A stretch of DNA of 64,000 nt from Ulva prolifera (Eukaryota > Chlorophyta > Ulvophyceae > Ulvales > Ulvaceae): positions 2,294,001 through 2,358,000 of the forward strand of contig CM041196.1 in assembly GCA_023078555.1 (NCBI GenBank), read 5' to 3'. The first letter of the stretch is position 1; each line of letters begins with the position of its first letter. Positions 34,179 through 46,692 of this stretch are shown one piece after another. A program made the translations under genes and the position numbers. The notes below the pieces were generated by a model, which saw only the letters and a program-made list of their open reading frames with translations, was not told the DNA's origin and did no database searches.

Positions 34179-37100
34179 TTCGAGTCAGTGGTCACCGTGA
34201 GCGGCCTCCTGGACGTGGCGGCGGTGGAGGGCCCAACAGAGGCACTGGCCCTGGACGGCACACTGCTCTGCTTCGTGAGGGACGCCGCGACGGGCAGCGT
34301 GACGGTGCGCACATCCGGCGACCCCGCCATCGCGGTGCTAGCTCCCGTCAGCGCGGCAGATCTCTCGCACGCAGGCGGGGATGGCCAGCCCGCGGTGGAC
34401 CTCCCGGTGTGCACGGGGCGGGTGCACATGGTGGTTGAGGTGCGGCGGGGGGAGGCGTGGGGGGAGGCGCGTTGTGGCTGTGGCGGCAGCGGGGCTCGAT
34501 TAGGGCGGAGGGGGGCCGCCGCGAGCGGCGCAGCGGCCGCCGTTGACGGAGGCGCGGTGCGCACGGAGGCGTGGCCGCATGCGCAGGGCCACCGCGCCGC
34601 CTCCGTGCTTCGGGGGCGGTCTCTGCAAGACGCTGATTTCGGCCCAGACGACCCCCCGGAGGTCATTTTGCCCGGATCTCCCACACAGGCCCCGCCCGGC
34701 ACCGGCGGGGGCACGGGACTCAACGAAATTCCGCCGCCCGCGCCAAACACGACCGGAATATCTGGCGTGACCCCTGCTCCTCAGCCGGAGCCAGAGCCTC
34801 AGCCAGCCGCGACGGCCGTTGACCCTGCGAACACCCCCGGCGAGGCCGCAGGGGAGGAAGACCAGGAACTCCTCCAGGCGATTCAGGAGGTGAACGCGCC
34901 CCCGCTCACGGAGCGCTTCGGCCAGGAGGTCACAGGCCCGGAGCAAGCGCCGGCGCAGGCGCCGGTCGACAGCGCCGACGGCGGCGACGGCGGCGACTCG
35001 CGTATGGACTCCGTAGTCCAGATCATCATCGGGATCGCGGCCGGCCTCGTCCTCTTTGCGCTGCTCGCGGTCTGCTTCATCTGGTACCGCCGCACGCAGC
35101 GCAACCGCAAGGCACAGTTCACAGTGGCGAAGCGGCCGGATGGGTACGAGTACAGCCATGCGTACGCGCCGCCTGCGGGTGCCCCGCCGCAGCCGCCGCC
35201 GCCGCCGCCGGAGGCCCACCTAAGCGTCGTGCGCCCCCCTCTTCTCACCCTTGTGGCATTGCATGCTTGTGCGTGTGGCTGGCTGTATGTGCGGCTGTGC
35301 AAATGAGAAAGCCGCACATTCCTCTGTGCCGTTGCGCGTCAAGTCCGCGATCCATCAGTGAGGTCCACCGTGGTGCTGTGCGGCGTCCTTTCACTCCGGG
35401 TCGAGCGCCTGAGGCATGTGTATCGTTCCTTTGTTGATGCATGGCTGACTGCGGAAAGTGCCATGTGTGTGCCTGGTCCATGTCTGGAGGGAAGTGGTCG
35501 ACTTCCCCGACCTTTCCGCGCTGTCAAGTGTTTGGAACAGACAAGATGGCGCTCCCCCTGGCGGAGAGACCTGGCCGAGAGTCCTCGCACACAGCAGGGG
35601 TCCGCTGCAGCAGGGGCACGGCGTCAGCGTAGAGGGTAGAGCTGTTTGCTGACATCAGCGTGTGACTGTGCAGCAAGCACACCACCACCACCCGTACGCG
35701 TCTCACGCCAAGCAGCCTGCGCACCTCGAATACGCGCCTCATGCTGCGCACGGCGAGCCCGCCCACCGCCAGCTGGCTGCCCCCTACAGCCACGAGGCCA
35801 ACGGCAAGGACCCCGTCGCGGCGTCTGCGGCTGCAGCGGCGTATGCGTCACAAAGCGCGCAGCCGGGGCCAGACTCCGGGATGCGGCACGGTGCCAACTC
35901 CCCCGCGTCCCCGGCCTCCCCAGCGATGTATTCCCCACAGGCCCCGACCCCCACGCACACGCCTCCACTGCCATCCAGCGATCACATGGAGGAGGTGAAC
36001 GAGATGCCGTCGCGGCAGAGCCCGCTGGCGGACGGGGACGGGCGGCGCGCACCTGCAGCCACATCGCAGACGGCGCCGATCATGAGCCGCAAGCACGGCG
36101 GGCGGCCGCACAAGCCGCACAAGCAGTCGACAGCCAAGGCGCGCAAGGCCGCGCTGGCAGCGCATGGCGGGGTGACCGCGGCGGCAGGCATCGCCGCAAT
36201 GCATGAGGCCCACCCCGTTGAGGAGCAGATGCCATTGACCGGGGACGTCGTGGCGCTGCCGATCGCGAAGCATGGCACTGTGGACGATGAGATCCAGGAT
36301 AAGATCATCTGGCTGGAGTCACAGCTGGACGCGTTTGGCAGCCACGGCATCATCGGTGAGATGTTTAAGCTCGTGTCCAACGCGAGGCTCACTCAAGGTA
36401 AGCCCCTTCTCCACCTCTCCCTTGTTGCAGTTGGCGAAACACAAGCAAAAGAACAACAGCTACAGCCATTGCATGGCAGAGCAAGCATTCCCCTCATAAG
36501 CTCTAATCCTTAGATCTGCATGACACACACTATCTGGGCAACTGCATCCTTGTAAAGCACAACCTGGCCAGCTCTGCCCTAGAAACACACAATCTGGACA
36601 GGCCAACGTCGAGGCGTGATGAGTCATCGGCTGCCTCAGCAGAGCAGCACTCGCACACCTGCTGCATCCGTCCGATTGCACAACAATCCAGTGAGGTTTT
36701 TTGAGAGACTTCAGAGGAGATCGGGACGGTTGAGGTGAAGATTATGTGCGATGACTGAGCTGGCTGGGTGGCTGTGTCAGAGGCCGCATGAGGCCATGCA
36801 GTGATATGACCTTGCATGAGGTTGCATGGAAGCCATGAGTAATTGCTGCTGCCACATCAGCACCTGTCAGGGAGATGCATGTATCCGCTCCCAAACTGGC
36901 AGCTATGAAAGCACCTTGCTCTGGCTCCTGCTGAAACCCTGCTTGCCATGTGCACATTGCTGGTATCACAGACACCCCTCTCACCACTGCCCCCCACACA
37001 ACTCCGAGGCCCACCATAATGCATGCATCGGCGCCAGTTGCATGCTTTTGTGCATCGGCTGTGCTCCCCTGATGCATAAAGCCCTGCCCCCCATCGCTGT

Positions 37101-40100
37101 AGCGACCTCCTCCTGCCACTGCACGGCAAGCCAGCTCTGCACTCCTGCCGCCGATATCATGTTGCATGTTGCGATATCATGTTGTTGCGATATCATGTTG
37201 CGATATCATGTTGCATGTTGCGTGACGCTGCACAGGCATGTGGATTGCTGCATGCATGTGCATCGCTCGGCAGCCGCCACTCTATGGGCCATCACAGAGC
37301 AGGCATGCATGTGACGGAGACCGGCATGCATGAGGTGACGGCGGGTGTGCTGTGCAGAGGCGTTTGTGACACAGCGTGCCGTCGGCGCGCGCGACCAGCT
37401 CGCGTACGTGCTCACCTTTTACCTCACCGACTCCCACTTTGAGGCCGAGCGCTCGCTGTACCGGCTGCCCGCGCTGCGCGGCATCGTGCCCCGCTGCGAG
37501 GTCTACGCCGATGACACCTCCCTGCAGGGCCCCAGCGGCGACATGCTACCGCCATGCATTGTATTTGAGCGTGGCGAGACCCTTGCCGAGTGGCTCCGCC
37601 GGCGTTCCCCAGACCGCCCCATCCTTGCCGAGGTGACCCCCCCCCCCCCCCCCCCCCCCCCTCCCCCGTGCACGCAACATCCACAAGCGCCTTTGTGCAT
37701 CTGCTGGTGCCATTATGCCACGCCCTGGTGCATGCAATCTTGAGCAGTTGTTGACTGAGCAGCTGTGAGGGCGGCCTCCATCATCTCAACCAGTCTCGCC
37801 AATGCTATACAAGGACTGCGCCGATAGTGTATAGTAGCTGCAACCTGAGCATAGGTTGACCACGATCGTGGCTGCAAGGTTGGGCCTGCAGACCGAGCAC
37901 TCTGGCTTTCGAACACGTAGCTGAGTATGATAGCTGTACAGCGGGGAGATCCCCTCCAGCCTATTCTGCTTTCCAGCGTGCCTTTGCTTCAGCCTGTCTG
38001 TGTGCATCAGCAGTCGTGCCTAGTGCATGCTGGCTTCCCTGTGCAGCTCTGTCAGGTCCTGCGGAACGAGCTGTGGTGCCGTTCTTGCGTGACTGCATGC
38101 ATTGTGGCTCGGCCGTTGTGGATGAAACAGTCAGGTCACACGTAGGGGCCGCATCTGTTGAGCCACGTCCATGGCCTGCACTGGCAAACTGCCGATACAG
38201 CGAGGGACAAGAATCGGCGACCTGGTGCAGCGCGTTCCAGCGAGAAGCACCTGGCTCATGGTCTCGACGTGTCGCGGAGATCTGTTGTTTCAATATCTAC
38301 CGAATTCCGGCGGTGCCGACACGTGTGGTGTGCGTGTATAGGTTCTCGCGCACGTCGCATTGCGCATGCGGACCCTGCACCGCAGCGGCTACGCGCACTG
38401 CAACATCACGCCCAGCACAGTCAAGTGGTTCCCTCAGGACAACATGTGGAAGCTCGCGGAGTTCCACCACGCTGCACGCTGCGGCGACCTGCGGCGCAGC
38501 TGCGCGCCCGGCCTCGTCGACGTGTCTCCGCACTACGCAGCGCCCGAAACACTCAATGTGCGCTTAAAACCCCAAATGTCCACCGAGGCGCTCTCCTCAC
38601 TATCAGAAATTGCATGCCCCCCCCCCCCCCCTCTATGCTTAGTGGCAGTGAAGTCCGCCGAGCACACCCGAGGACGTCCGCAGCGTGCACCCTGCTGTGC
38701 ATTGCCTTTGTATGAGGGGTGCGTTGCCGCGGTCGGGGGCGGCGGGCGGCGGACGGGGGCGGTCTGTGCAGCGACCACACCTGCTAGATTATAAATCTTC
38801 TGCATGCATGTGTGGCATGCATTTGCTTCAAGGTGCGGCGTGGAGCTGACGTGCCGTGTGGTGTGCGTGCAGAAGAGCCCACAGGGGAGCAACGGCTTGA
38901 GCAGCCAAGGTGTGGAGGTCACCGCGCGCCCTGCGCTGGACGTGTGGTCCTTTGCGGTGATGGCTCTGGAGATGCTCTGCGGCTTCCGCCTCATGGACGA
39001 CGCCCGAGGCGTTCCCCCCGAGGTGCGCGACCAACCCCGCATCGGCCCAGCCACCTGGCATCACCGCAAAGCGCGGCGTTGGGCAGAAACACTCACGCGG
39101 TCGGTAGTTACGTGGCTGCCGCACTGCCACCTGTGCCAGTGCCCGCACCTGCACCTGCTCCAGGTTGTGTGCTATAAGGCCAGCTGTGCGCACGCTGCCG
39201 CTGAGTATCAGGTGATTATTGTTAAAGGTTGACATTAGTACAAAGCCACCATCGGGCAGGCACGGTGGACTGATGTCCAGCTCAGCGCTTCCCTCACGCA
39301 GCCACGCTCGGCAAGCACACGCGCACACACGAGCGCTCCACAAACTGCACAGCATGTTGTCAGGCACATCCACTTCACCCCATTCAAATGTCCGTTTTGG
39401 CGGGGTTCATTCATTGCATTTTCCTCATCAGGAAAGCTGTACCATGTGCGCTGTGCAACCCTAAGGTGCCGTTGTGCGGTCGATCAGCAAGACCAGTCAC
39501 GCAGCAGAACTCTGCCTGTTCATGTGTGACACCAGGTACGTGTTCCTCCATCCCAGCCCACATGCTGCGCCTGCATGGCAGTGAGTGCGCAGGTATCAGT
39601 GAGGCTGTGCTTGGCTGTTGGTGCGGTTGTGCTTCAGTGTTTTCACATCTGAGGAAGTGGCATCTTTGTGTTACACTGAGACACCAGGGCGCGCCCGCTT
39701 TGCCCTTGTGATCACTACCGTGCTCGCGTTCCTGAGGCTCACTCCATCATGGTGATGCTGTACCGGAATTACATGTGCTGGCTGCTGGCGCATGCAATCA
39801 GAGTGCCCCCCTCGCTTCCTGGCTCGAGCACATGACAGCACCCACTACCACACATGTCGCAGCACTGCGAACACGGTGCCACCGTGTGATGTGGTGTGCA
39901 CAACCTGCAAGGGTGTGCACAGAACAACCTCAGACAGACGCTGGATATACCAATACCAAATCGCCACTGCCTGCATCACGCGATTTCCCATGTACGTATG
40001 CATGATCACACAGCCATGCACATCGGGACGTTGGCAATGTATGTGTAGTGCACCACGTGTTGGGGCTGTGAGTGACTCCTCTGGTGCTGCTACAGGTTCT

Positions 40101-40314
40101 TGGCCAGCTGCAAGGAGAGACGCCGCTTCCGTGGGAGCCAGGCCACGCGTCGTACTCAGCCATCCTTGAAAAGGCGGGAGACTATGCTGGGCCGCTGATG
40201 AAAGCTCTCAACCGGGACCCGGGGCAGCGGCCGTCTGTCACATGGATCACAGAGCAATGGCGACGGGTCCAGGACTCCGAACGTGACCCGAGCCCAACGG
40301 GCGAGTTCCTCTAG
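34179..40314 (+). CDS. Single-pass membrane protein with cytosolic pseudokinase domain, 5' end not located
   Basis: A receptor-kinase-like layout whose kinase domain looks catalytically dead. Exons: 34179-35228, 35674-36397, 37358-37632, 38342-38557, 38873-39022 and 40096-40314. Extracellular part: a beta-rich stretch, then Pro/Glu-rich and acidic linkers. TM helix: IIIGIAAGLVLFALLAVCFI, followed by WYRRTQRNRK. A His/Ala/Pro-rich juxtamembrane region of more than 200 residues leads to the kinase: glycine-loop-like GSHGIIG, then AYVLTFYL where the VAIK lysine should be (Thr instead), an alpha-C Glu (FEAERSLYR), HCN instead of HRD (GYAHCNITPSTVKW), AEF instead of DFG, an APE equivalent (AAPETLN), and intact DVWSFAVMALEML. 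The first listed exon may contain a further intron at the GTGCGG near 34441, since its frame stays open either way. Role: probably a signalling scaffold (inference). Confidence 0.76.
37153..37221. repeat. Short imperfect tandem repeat, unit GATATCATGTTGC
   Basis: Four copies of GATATCATGTTGC occur at 37153, 37173, 37189 and 37202 with spacers derived from the same unit. It is in a pseudokinase-gene intron (36398-37357). Confidence 0.9.
37637..37667 (+). repeat. C tract directly after a splice donor
   Basis: C25-T-C5 beginning right after the donor GTGA of the pseudokinase exon ending at 37632. Confidence 0.95.
38617..38631 (+). repeat. Intronic C tract
   Basis: C15 about 60 nt into the pseudokinase intron that begins at 38558; C is on the sense strand. 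Confidence 0.95.
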
Positions 40315-43300
40315 CGCATGCCAGTACATATGTCGATTTGGGGTGTTGTATTTCATTATTTGGGAACGCAGAGCCGGGGGGCCGTTGAATCGTCGGGCAT
40401 GCGCTCGCAGACGCAGACACCGGCAGCATGGCGCCCTCCCCCACCTGCGCGGTGCCCGTAGCAGCAAGTGGTCTGTGCGGCGTGACCGGTGCTGGCAGTG
40501 GATTGTTCATGCATGCGTGGTGTGTTCTGGGCGGCGGGGGCAGAGGCTTGGTGCGTGATATAGACTGGGTGATGGCAGGTGGTACGGGTTGGCACCAGTC
40601 TGCGCCGCGCTAGCAGGCTGCAGTGTTGGTCATGTGTAGGAGGCGCCGGATATGCGCGTGTGAGCTGATGTGCTCGCGAGCCGTGTCGCTGGTTGATCTC
40701 AAAGCAGATGTCAAGATCTGCGTTGGTGGGCGGTGCGGTGCTGTAGCATTCCAAACAGCCACTCTCAGCCGGCTGGAAGTATTGAATTTACGCTTGTCAG
40801 ACCTTTTCCTCAGCTCACGTTCCGACGACTTCCTGTGTCTCAGAATGCTTGGGCTGAACAACCTCGGCAAGCATTTCCACTTCGATGTCATCAATGTTCC
40901 GAGGCACCAGCAGAGGCGCAGCACGGGCTAAGAGAATTATCAGGCGCGTCCAGCGGTAGAGATCCTGGAACAAACAGCGTGCACTTGCGGTGACGTGCAT
41001 CCGGCTGATGGACAGTCTCGTGGGCCACCGTCATGCCTGGACGCACCACGCCACAGGTGCACATGTGGAAGCAGTGAGCTTCTTGGTACGCCAGGTATCA
41101 ACAATAGCCATGACAGTGCAATAGACTTGTGAAAAGTTGTTCATATGGGTGCATACAACATGTACTTTCCCAGCATCCGTGCACTTGTGAACGGGGCACC
41201 GACCGACTCGTGTATGCCTGTCCACAAACAGCGCTAGCCTGTGTATCGCACACGACGATCGACTGGCACCGTGGCCAAGAAGATTATCCTTACATTTGAG
41301 TGCATCACCATCGGCTTCAACTGCACACTGATCTGTTTCAAAGAGTGCCCATCAGCTGCAGCGACAGCAACTGCACCGTTGCATCACCAAGCATGAACGA
41401 CAGGGGTGATGACATCCTACCCCCGCCCAAAAACATCAAGCTGAAAAATCCGTGGGTTGGTGCTGGTGCGCTCTGCGAGTTGATCGAATGTGTACGATCC
41501 AACGAACAGCCTGCCTCACGCTCTCCGGCATGCTCCCACAGGTGCATTAGCAACTGTTGGAGCTCTGTGTACCATGATTTACGCTTCAAAAAAGGTGTGG
41601 ACCCGGATGTACATGTTTCAGTGCGTATGATATCGAAGGAGCTGCCCATGTGCTGCATCACTTGAGCCAGCCCGTGCTTGCAGGGTCACGCAAATCTACT
41701 GCAGCACTCCATGCGAGCTCGAGTGGCTCTTCAAGTATGCTCTAAACTCTTCTTGGCTCTGGTTTTGTCCTTACCCACAGATCTCATGTGATGTTTGAGG
41801 TTCAAGTGCATTATGACCACACAACATGTGTTGACAACATTCAAGCGGAAACCGCTATCGCACCGCGCCACTGCACGCCAAAATTCTTTTCCGAGTTAGT
41901 CACAAGCTTTCGCACGCCAATTTTATCTATGTGCAGGGTGTAACGGTTGCGATTATGGCTGTTTCGTCTGGTGTTGTTTTCAGAGACAAGATCGAGTCCA
42001 TCTTCGACAGCAAACCGCAGTGATGCTCCCCAACATGCATGCTTCAGTGGACCAAGATATTTGACGTAGGACAGCAACATCATACATTGATCTCGTCTTT
42101 GCCTCGACCATCACCCATGAAGCACAGAACGTACCCCGATGTACGTGTGCCTAGAGAGCTACGGCCCAGCTTGGGTGTATAAACATCCAAGCTTTGTGGA
42201 TGCCCCATAGCGTCTTCCATGAAACGGTGCCAATAACGGCTCATGGTGCTGCATAGGACACAGTGATTGCAGTGTTCTCTAGAGCATGCCGCTTGGCAGT
42301 GGGCACGTGCTGCCGCTGGGCATCGAAAACCCCCTTCTACTTGTTGCGATCAAATGTATCACGTCAGCCCGTGCAATAACCAGAGACTCAGCAGGAAGCC
42401 AAGGCACAATCCTGCTGTGGATCCCATGGATGCGCATTCTTGTCCACGGCAGCGGTAACAAAAAACGGCAACTGTTTTCTTGTTCCTTCCTCCCTCGGCT
42501 GTTCACTAGCTCTGGTCAGGCAAACATGGCCATGGCAGCGTCCAGTCGAGACCGCCCCGCAACACAAAACCTCACTCCGCGCGAGAACCCGATGGCGATG
42601 ATATGTCACTTGCCAACCTCTTCCTACATTATGCACAATGGCACGACCTTTCAATGTATCTGCGCACATACAAGGACAATCTTGGCGACTGCATGCATTA
42701 GCCTGGCTGTCAAGGTGACCTCAGCCACAGGAGGTTGTTCCCAGGAGCTTCTGCAAAATCTGTCACCGACACAATGTTTTTTCTATAGATTCCCGTGCAT
42801 CAGCTCGCATCGTGAACTGTACTGCACTTATGCATGGCAGCTGTCGGTGTCCTAGACAACTCATCACAGGCACTGCTGCACTACTGCGCCTGTGTATCAG
42901 CAGGGCTGACAGGATTTGGCGAGCCAGCAATTTGTTTCATTTTTGCTTCGACGGCATCGACAGATATGGGAGCGTGCATTGATGGGGCTACCCGGAGCCA
43001 CTCCATCGCACGCATCCTTCCAGTGCTCTCGCAGGGCACAATATCGTGTTCCCACACACGACAACTGGTAGCACTCCCGACACTCTTCCACTCCATCTGT
43101 AGAGATTCGCCTTGCACCTTAGCATCCCCACGTTTCATGTGCAACAGGGCGTACCCTTCTGGCAGTTCCGCTTGGCTCCCTACAGTGCAATTTTGTGCTG
43201 TGTATGCAGAGGCCACCTGTCGCCGAGATAACGGAGATATGAGCACAATGCAAACGGGGCAGGCCACTGCTACATCACGAAGAGCACGCATGGTCAGATC

Positions 43301-43902
43301 GACACTTGCCTTTCAATTTCCTTCCTCGCAGATACGAAATCGGGACTTTGCTTTCCGTGCTGCTGTCTTCTTCGATGAGAAAGAACTGGTCTCGCTTGCA
43401 TGGCCCGGAGGTTTTGACAGAGCACGGCAGCCATTCAAATGCCGCAGGCTCCACAGATGGTTCAATCGTCAGGTGTACACTCATGACGCTGTAGCAACAG
43501 TAATGTCGGCAACGCTCTACTGAGCGCGCGATCTGGTCGCGCTGCACTGCATGATAAAGAACTTCTGAACCCACTGCATTCGGACGCTCAGAACGCTTTC
43601 GGAATTATGACGCACTGAGATCAGACTGCAGCGTGCTCTCAATCTATTATCTGGCGCAGAGGCATTCAAGCCTTTGATACAGCGATGTGTCGACCCATGT
43701 CTACAGGTGATATGCGACAGATCTGATTCACGAGACTGCACTGCATGACTCCTGGACAGGACACCTCCATCACTAGCATACATTTGTAGCTTCATGACAT
43801 GTGATGCTTGATACGGGGAGCTGGTGATTGGAAACAAATATTTTTGGCTGTCAGTTGGGCAGGTAGCACGTCACGTCGCGACGTGAGTTCCCTGCGCTAA
43901 AA
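40315..43902. other. Unassigned interval with long open frames on both strands
   Basis: The minus strand carries protein-like stretches near 43574-43275, 43291-42881, 41661-41338 and 41000-40815. Examples are LHMKRGDAKVQGESLQMEW and LVPRNIDDIEVEMLAEVVQ. The reading frame changes between them. The plus strand opposite 42834-43523 is open for 229 codons but Ser/Cys/Arg-rich, as expected of antisense sequence. I see no transposase, reverse transcriptase or other motif. Decayed mobile-element sequence or exons of an unknown gene are both possible. Confidence 0.35.
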
Positions 43903-46692
43903 ATGCGCTCTGGGCGCACGCGGACTTTGTGCGCCAGCGTCAAGCTACCACGATACATATGGTTGTTTTCCGTTCTAGCAACTTTTGCGTCTGGGCTACA
44001 AATACTACCCCCTATAGAGCATCCCGACAGGGCTAGTGCAGCCTCGGGAAGCTCGGTCCAGACAGACCTGTACAACGACCCACAATGGGCTAAATCTTGG
44101 TATGATGCCATGTGCGATTAATCTCAGCGGTACCGCTGTCTGTTCCTGCTCTACGTTGGAGTCCTGCCGCTTGCGTTCCGTGTTCACACCAAGGAGTGCC
44201 TGCAGGTATGGCCCCGTGCCGGAGCAACTGCGAACCAGCGAGCGTGACCAGGGCTTCAACTTCACAAGGTCTATGACTAGAGTTCAAGTCGCGTACGCCG
44301 TAGATAAGATCATGCGGAATAGTGGGAATACGAACAGGAAGGAGCAGGTGATTGCTGACCTGGGCTGTGGAGGCGGATACATCAGTGCGAATCTGAATTC
44401 ATTGCTCAAGCTCAACACTAATTCAAATGACATGTACCGTGAATGTGGCTGCCTCCCATGCTTGTCCTGAACACTCGTGCAGGACTGCAGTCTGTTTTGA
44501 TGCTGTTGTGACCGGATGGACTGGAGCACACGGTGAGCTCGCATGGTACAACGTGTCCCAGCACGCCTAAGCTGAATGTGTAGTGGCTGTCTGTAGCTAC
44601 AGAGGTAGCCGTGGTGCCGGACTGGAGCGTGGTCGCTGTGGACCAGGCACAGAGATCCCTCGATGTTGCAAAGGCCGCTTTCGAGGCCACGAAAGTGAAG
44701 CACCCATCCGCAAGCGCCACATTTGTGCACGCCCCGATCGAGCGTCTGCCGCTCGAGGATGCATCCATCGACGCAGTGCTCTTATTCAATGTTCTCGAAG
44801 AGATGCCAGACATGCGCGCTGCATTCCGTGAGGTGAGCTCTCCCCGCCGCGCCCTCCCATCTCATGACATCTCCCATCTCTGTCACACCTGCACCAGCAG
44901 TACTCATACCTTACACTGCAGCAGGCGCGAGTGGATGCAGCATGAATCAGCTGTTTTGACACAGCGTCATCGAGACACACCGTCCCGTCATCAGCACAAT
45001 GCCAGGCAAACGTTCGCCGTACCGCAATACTCCATCATCAATGGCTGCATCCCCAATTATAGCCATTCTCAGCAACCTCCCTTTTTACAGAGCCATCTCA
45101 ACGTGATCCGTGCATCAGATGCGGCACGTACCTCTCGGTTGCATGCATCAGTGTTTGCTGGCGCAAGTCTGATCTTCTCCCAGCCGGCATCAAGTTGCTC
45201 AGTACAGACAGATGCTGTGAACATGCCCCATGGCCCACGCCCGAGCCTCCCGGGGCTGATCCGCAGAGCTCTCCCCCCGCAAAGCGTTCAGCCACAGCTG
45301 AGCAAGTAGCAGCACCGCGAGGGGCGCGCGGCCACCAGGCAGCCGTGGGCGTGCAGCAGTGTCCCGTCGCCTCGCAGCGTTGTGGGGGCTGTATTGCAGA
45401 AATTACACCTAGAAATCCGGGATTTTTTCTAATTGTCTGCGCCTGATGAGCCAATGATGACCCAACTCCGGCGTGCAGGTGCGGCGGGTGCTGCGGCCGG
45501 ACGGCATCATCGTCTTCAGCACCCGCAACCGCTCCATCCGCAGCTGGCTGTCGCTGATGTGGCACACCGAGCTGCTGCGGGACGTGCCGGCGGGGCTGTA
45601 CGACTGGCGCCTCGGGGTGCAGCCGGGGGAGATGAAGCGGGTCGCCTCCGAGGAGGGCTTCAACATGGTCCATGAAGAGCTCCAGGTACCGCCTCGCCAC
45701 TTCCTCATGCCTTATCACATTGGTCCGCATCACTGTTGTTGATTCACAGTGATTCACAATCACGCACATTGTTACACGGTGTTACGCATTGATGCTTGAT
45801 GTTTTCAGAGACGAGGGGCAATGCCACAAATGTTATCATGTTCATGAGTGTGTTTCCCCAGCAGTCCCTGTTTGGTCCTGATGCCCCTGTGTGAGGCGCC
45901 TATCTGCTCTGTCTCTCTCTTCCCCGCGCGGCTGCGTAGCTCTGTCTCTATATGCCCCCGGACGATAGACATCCTAACAAACGATTTCCCACTGCGCTGG
46001 ATACAAGTGCCAGCGCATGCCTGTGGCACAATGCTCACCAGCGTGCCCGTACGCGCCCCACAATGCAGGCTTGCGCGCCAGTACTTCCGGGGCTGCTTGC
46101 TTCAGCATGACCCGTGCCAGCATCACTGCATGCATACACGGCGAGGTCGGTGTATCTGTACATGCACACACATGGCAGAGCCCCACAGTACTGCAGCACC
46201 CCTCCTTCGAGTTGTAGCAGCAACATATTCGTGTAGCCACGCTGATGCGTGCCGCTGCACTCAAGCGGCCGCTCTGCAGCATGCCAATGGAGAAGCTGCC
46301 AGTTCGCGACCAGCAGCGCCGCCCTGCAGTAGCTGTGTTGCATGCATGTGCTCCCTCCCCATGGAGCCCCGTGGCCCGTCCCCGTCACCTGCGCTGGGTG
46401 CCTGCGAAGGGCGCAGCTCATGCATATATACACACAGCTCCCGTGGGTGCAGGGCATGTGCGAGTCGGGACAGTGGGAGGTGCGGTGGGCGGAGTGGCCG
46501 TGGGTGCTACAGCAGCGGGACGTCGAGTTTCGGGAGTGTTCGGATGACACCCGGTACCTCGGCTGGGCGTATGCTGTGCGAGGCACGGTCCCCGGCGAAG
46601 CACACGCTGACGAGGACGGCGCTGATGACGACAGCGGGGACCCCTCAGATGAGGCCGGCGCGGCGGACGCGCAAGACCGGCAGGAGCTCTGA
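43903..46692 (+). CDS. UbiG-like SAM-dependent methyltransferase with secretory/plastid-type leader
   Basis: Class I methyltransferase transferring a methyl group from S-adenosylmethionine; substrate unknown. Exons: 43903-44111, 44206-44384, 44597-44832, 45479-45685 and 46453-46692, total about 356 residues. SAM motif I is DLGCGGGYI (about residues 121-129), followed by VVAVD, then LPLEDASIDAVLLFNVLEEM and RRVLRPDGIIVFSTRNRS, an arrangement like UbiG/COQ3 and related Methyltransf_11 enzymes. The N-terminus has a hydrophobic segment (YIWLFSVLATFASG) after a basic start, then an S/A-rich stretch before YNDPQWAKSWYDAM; this could be a signal-plus-transit leader or an ER signal. The C-terminus (from about residue 325) is an acidic Asp/Glu/Ala tail not typical of UbiG. 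The second intron placement (donor GTGCGA, acceptor CTGTAG) was chosen because it restores GGGYITTEV. Confidence 0.78.

Noticed and set aside
33518-34438. 306-codon plus-strand frame overlapping the receptor-like exon in another frame
   Set aside because: Its right half is Gly/Arg-rich shadow of the FESVVTVSG frame, and its left half carries no motif.
42834-43523. 229-codon plus-strand open frame
   Set aside because: Peptide looks like antisense (Ser/Cys/Arg-rich); the opposite strand reads more naturally, so I did not call a plus-strand gene.
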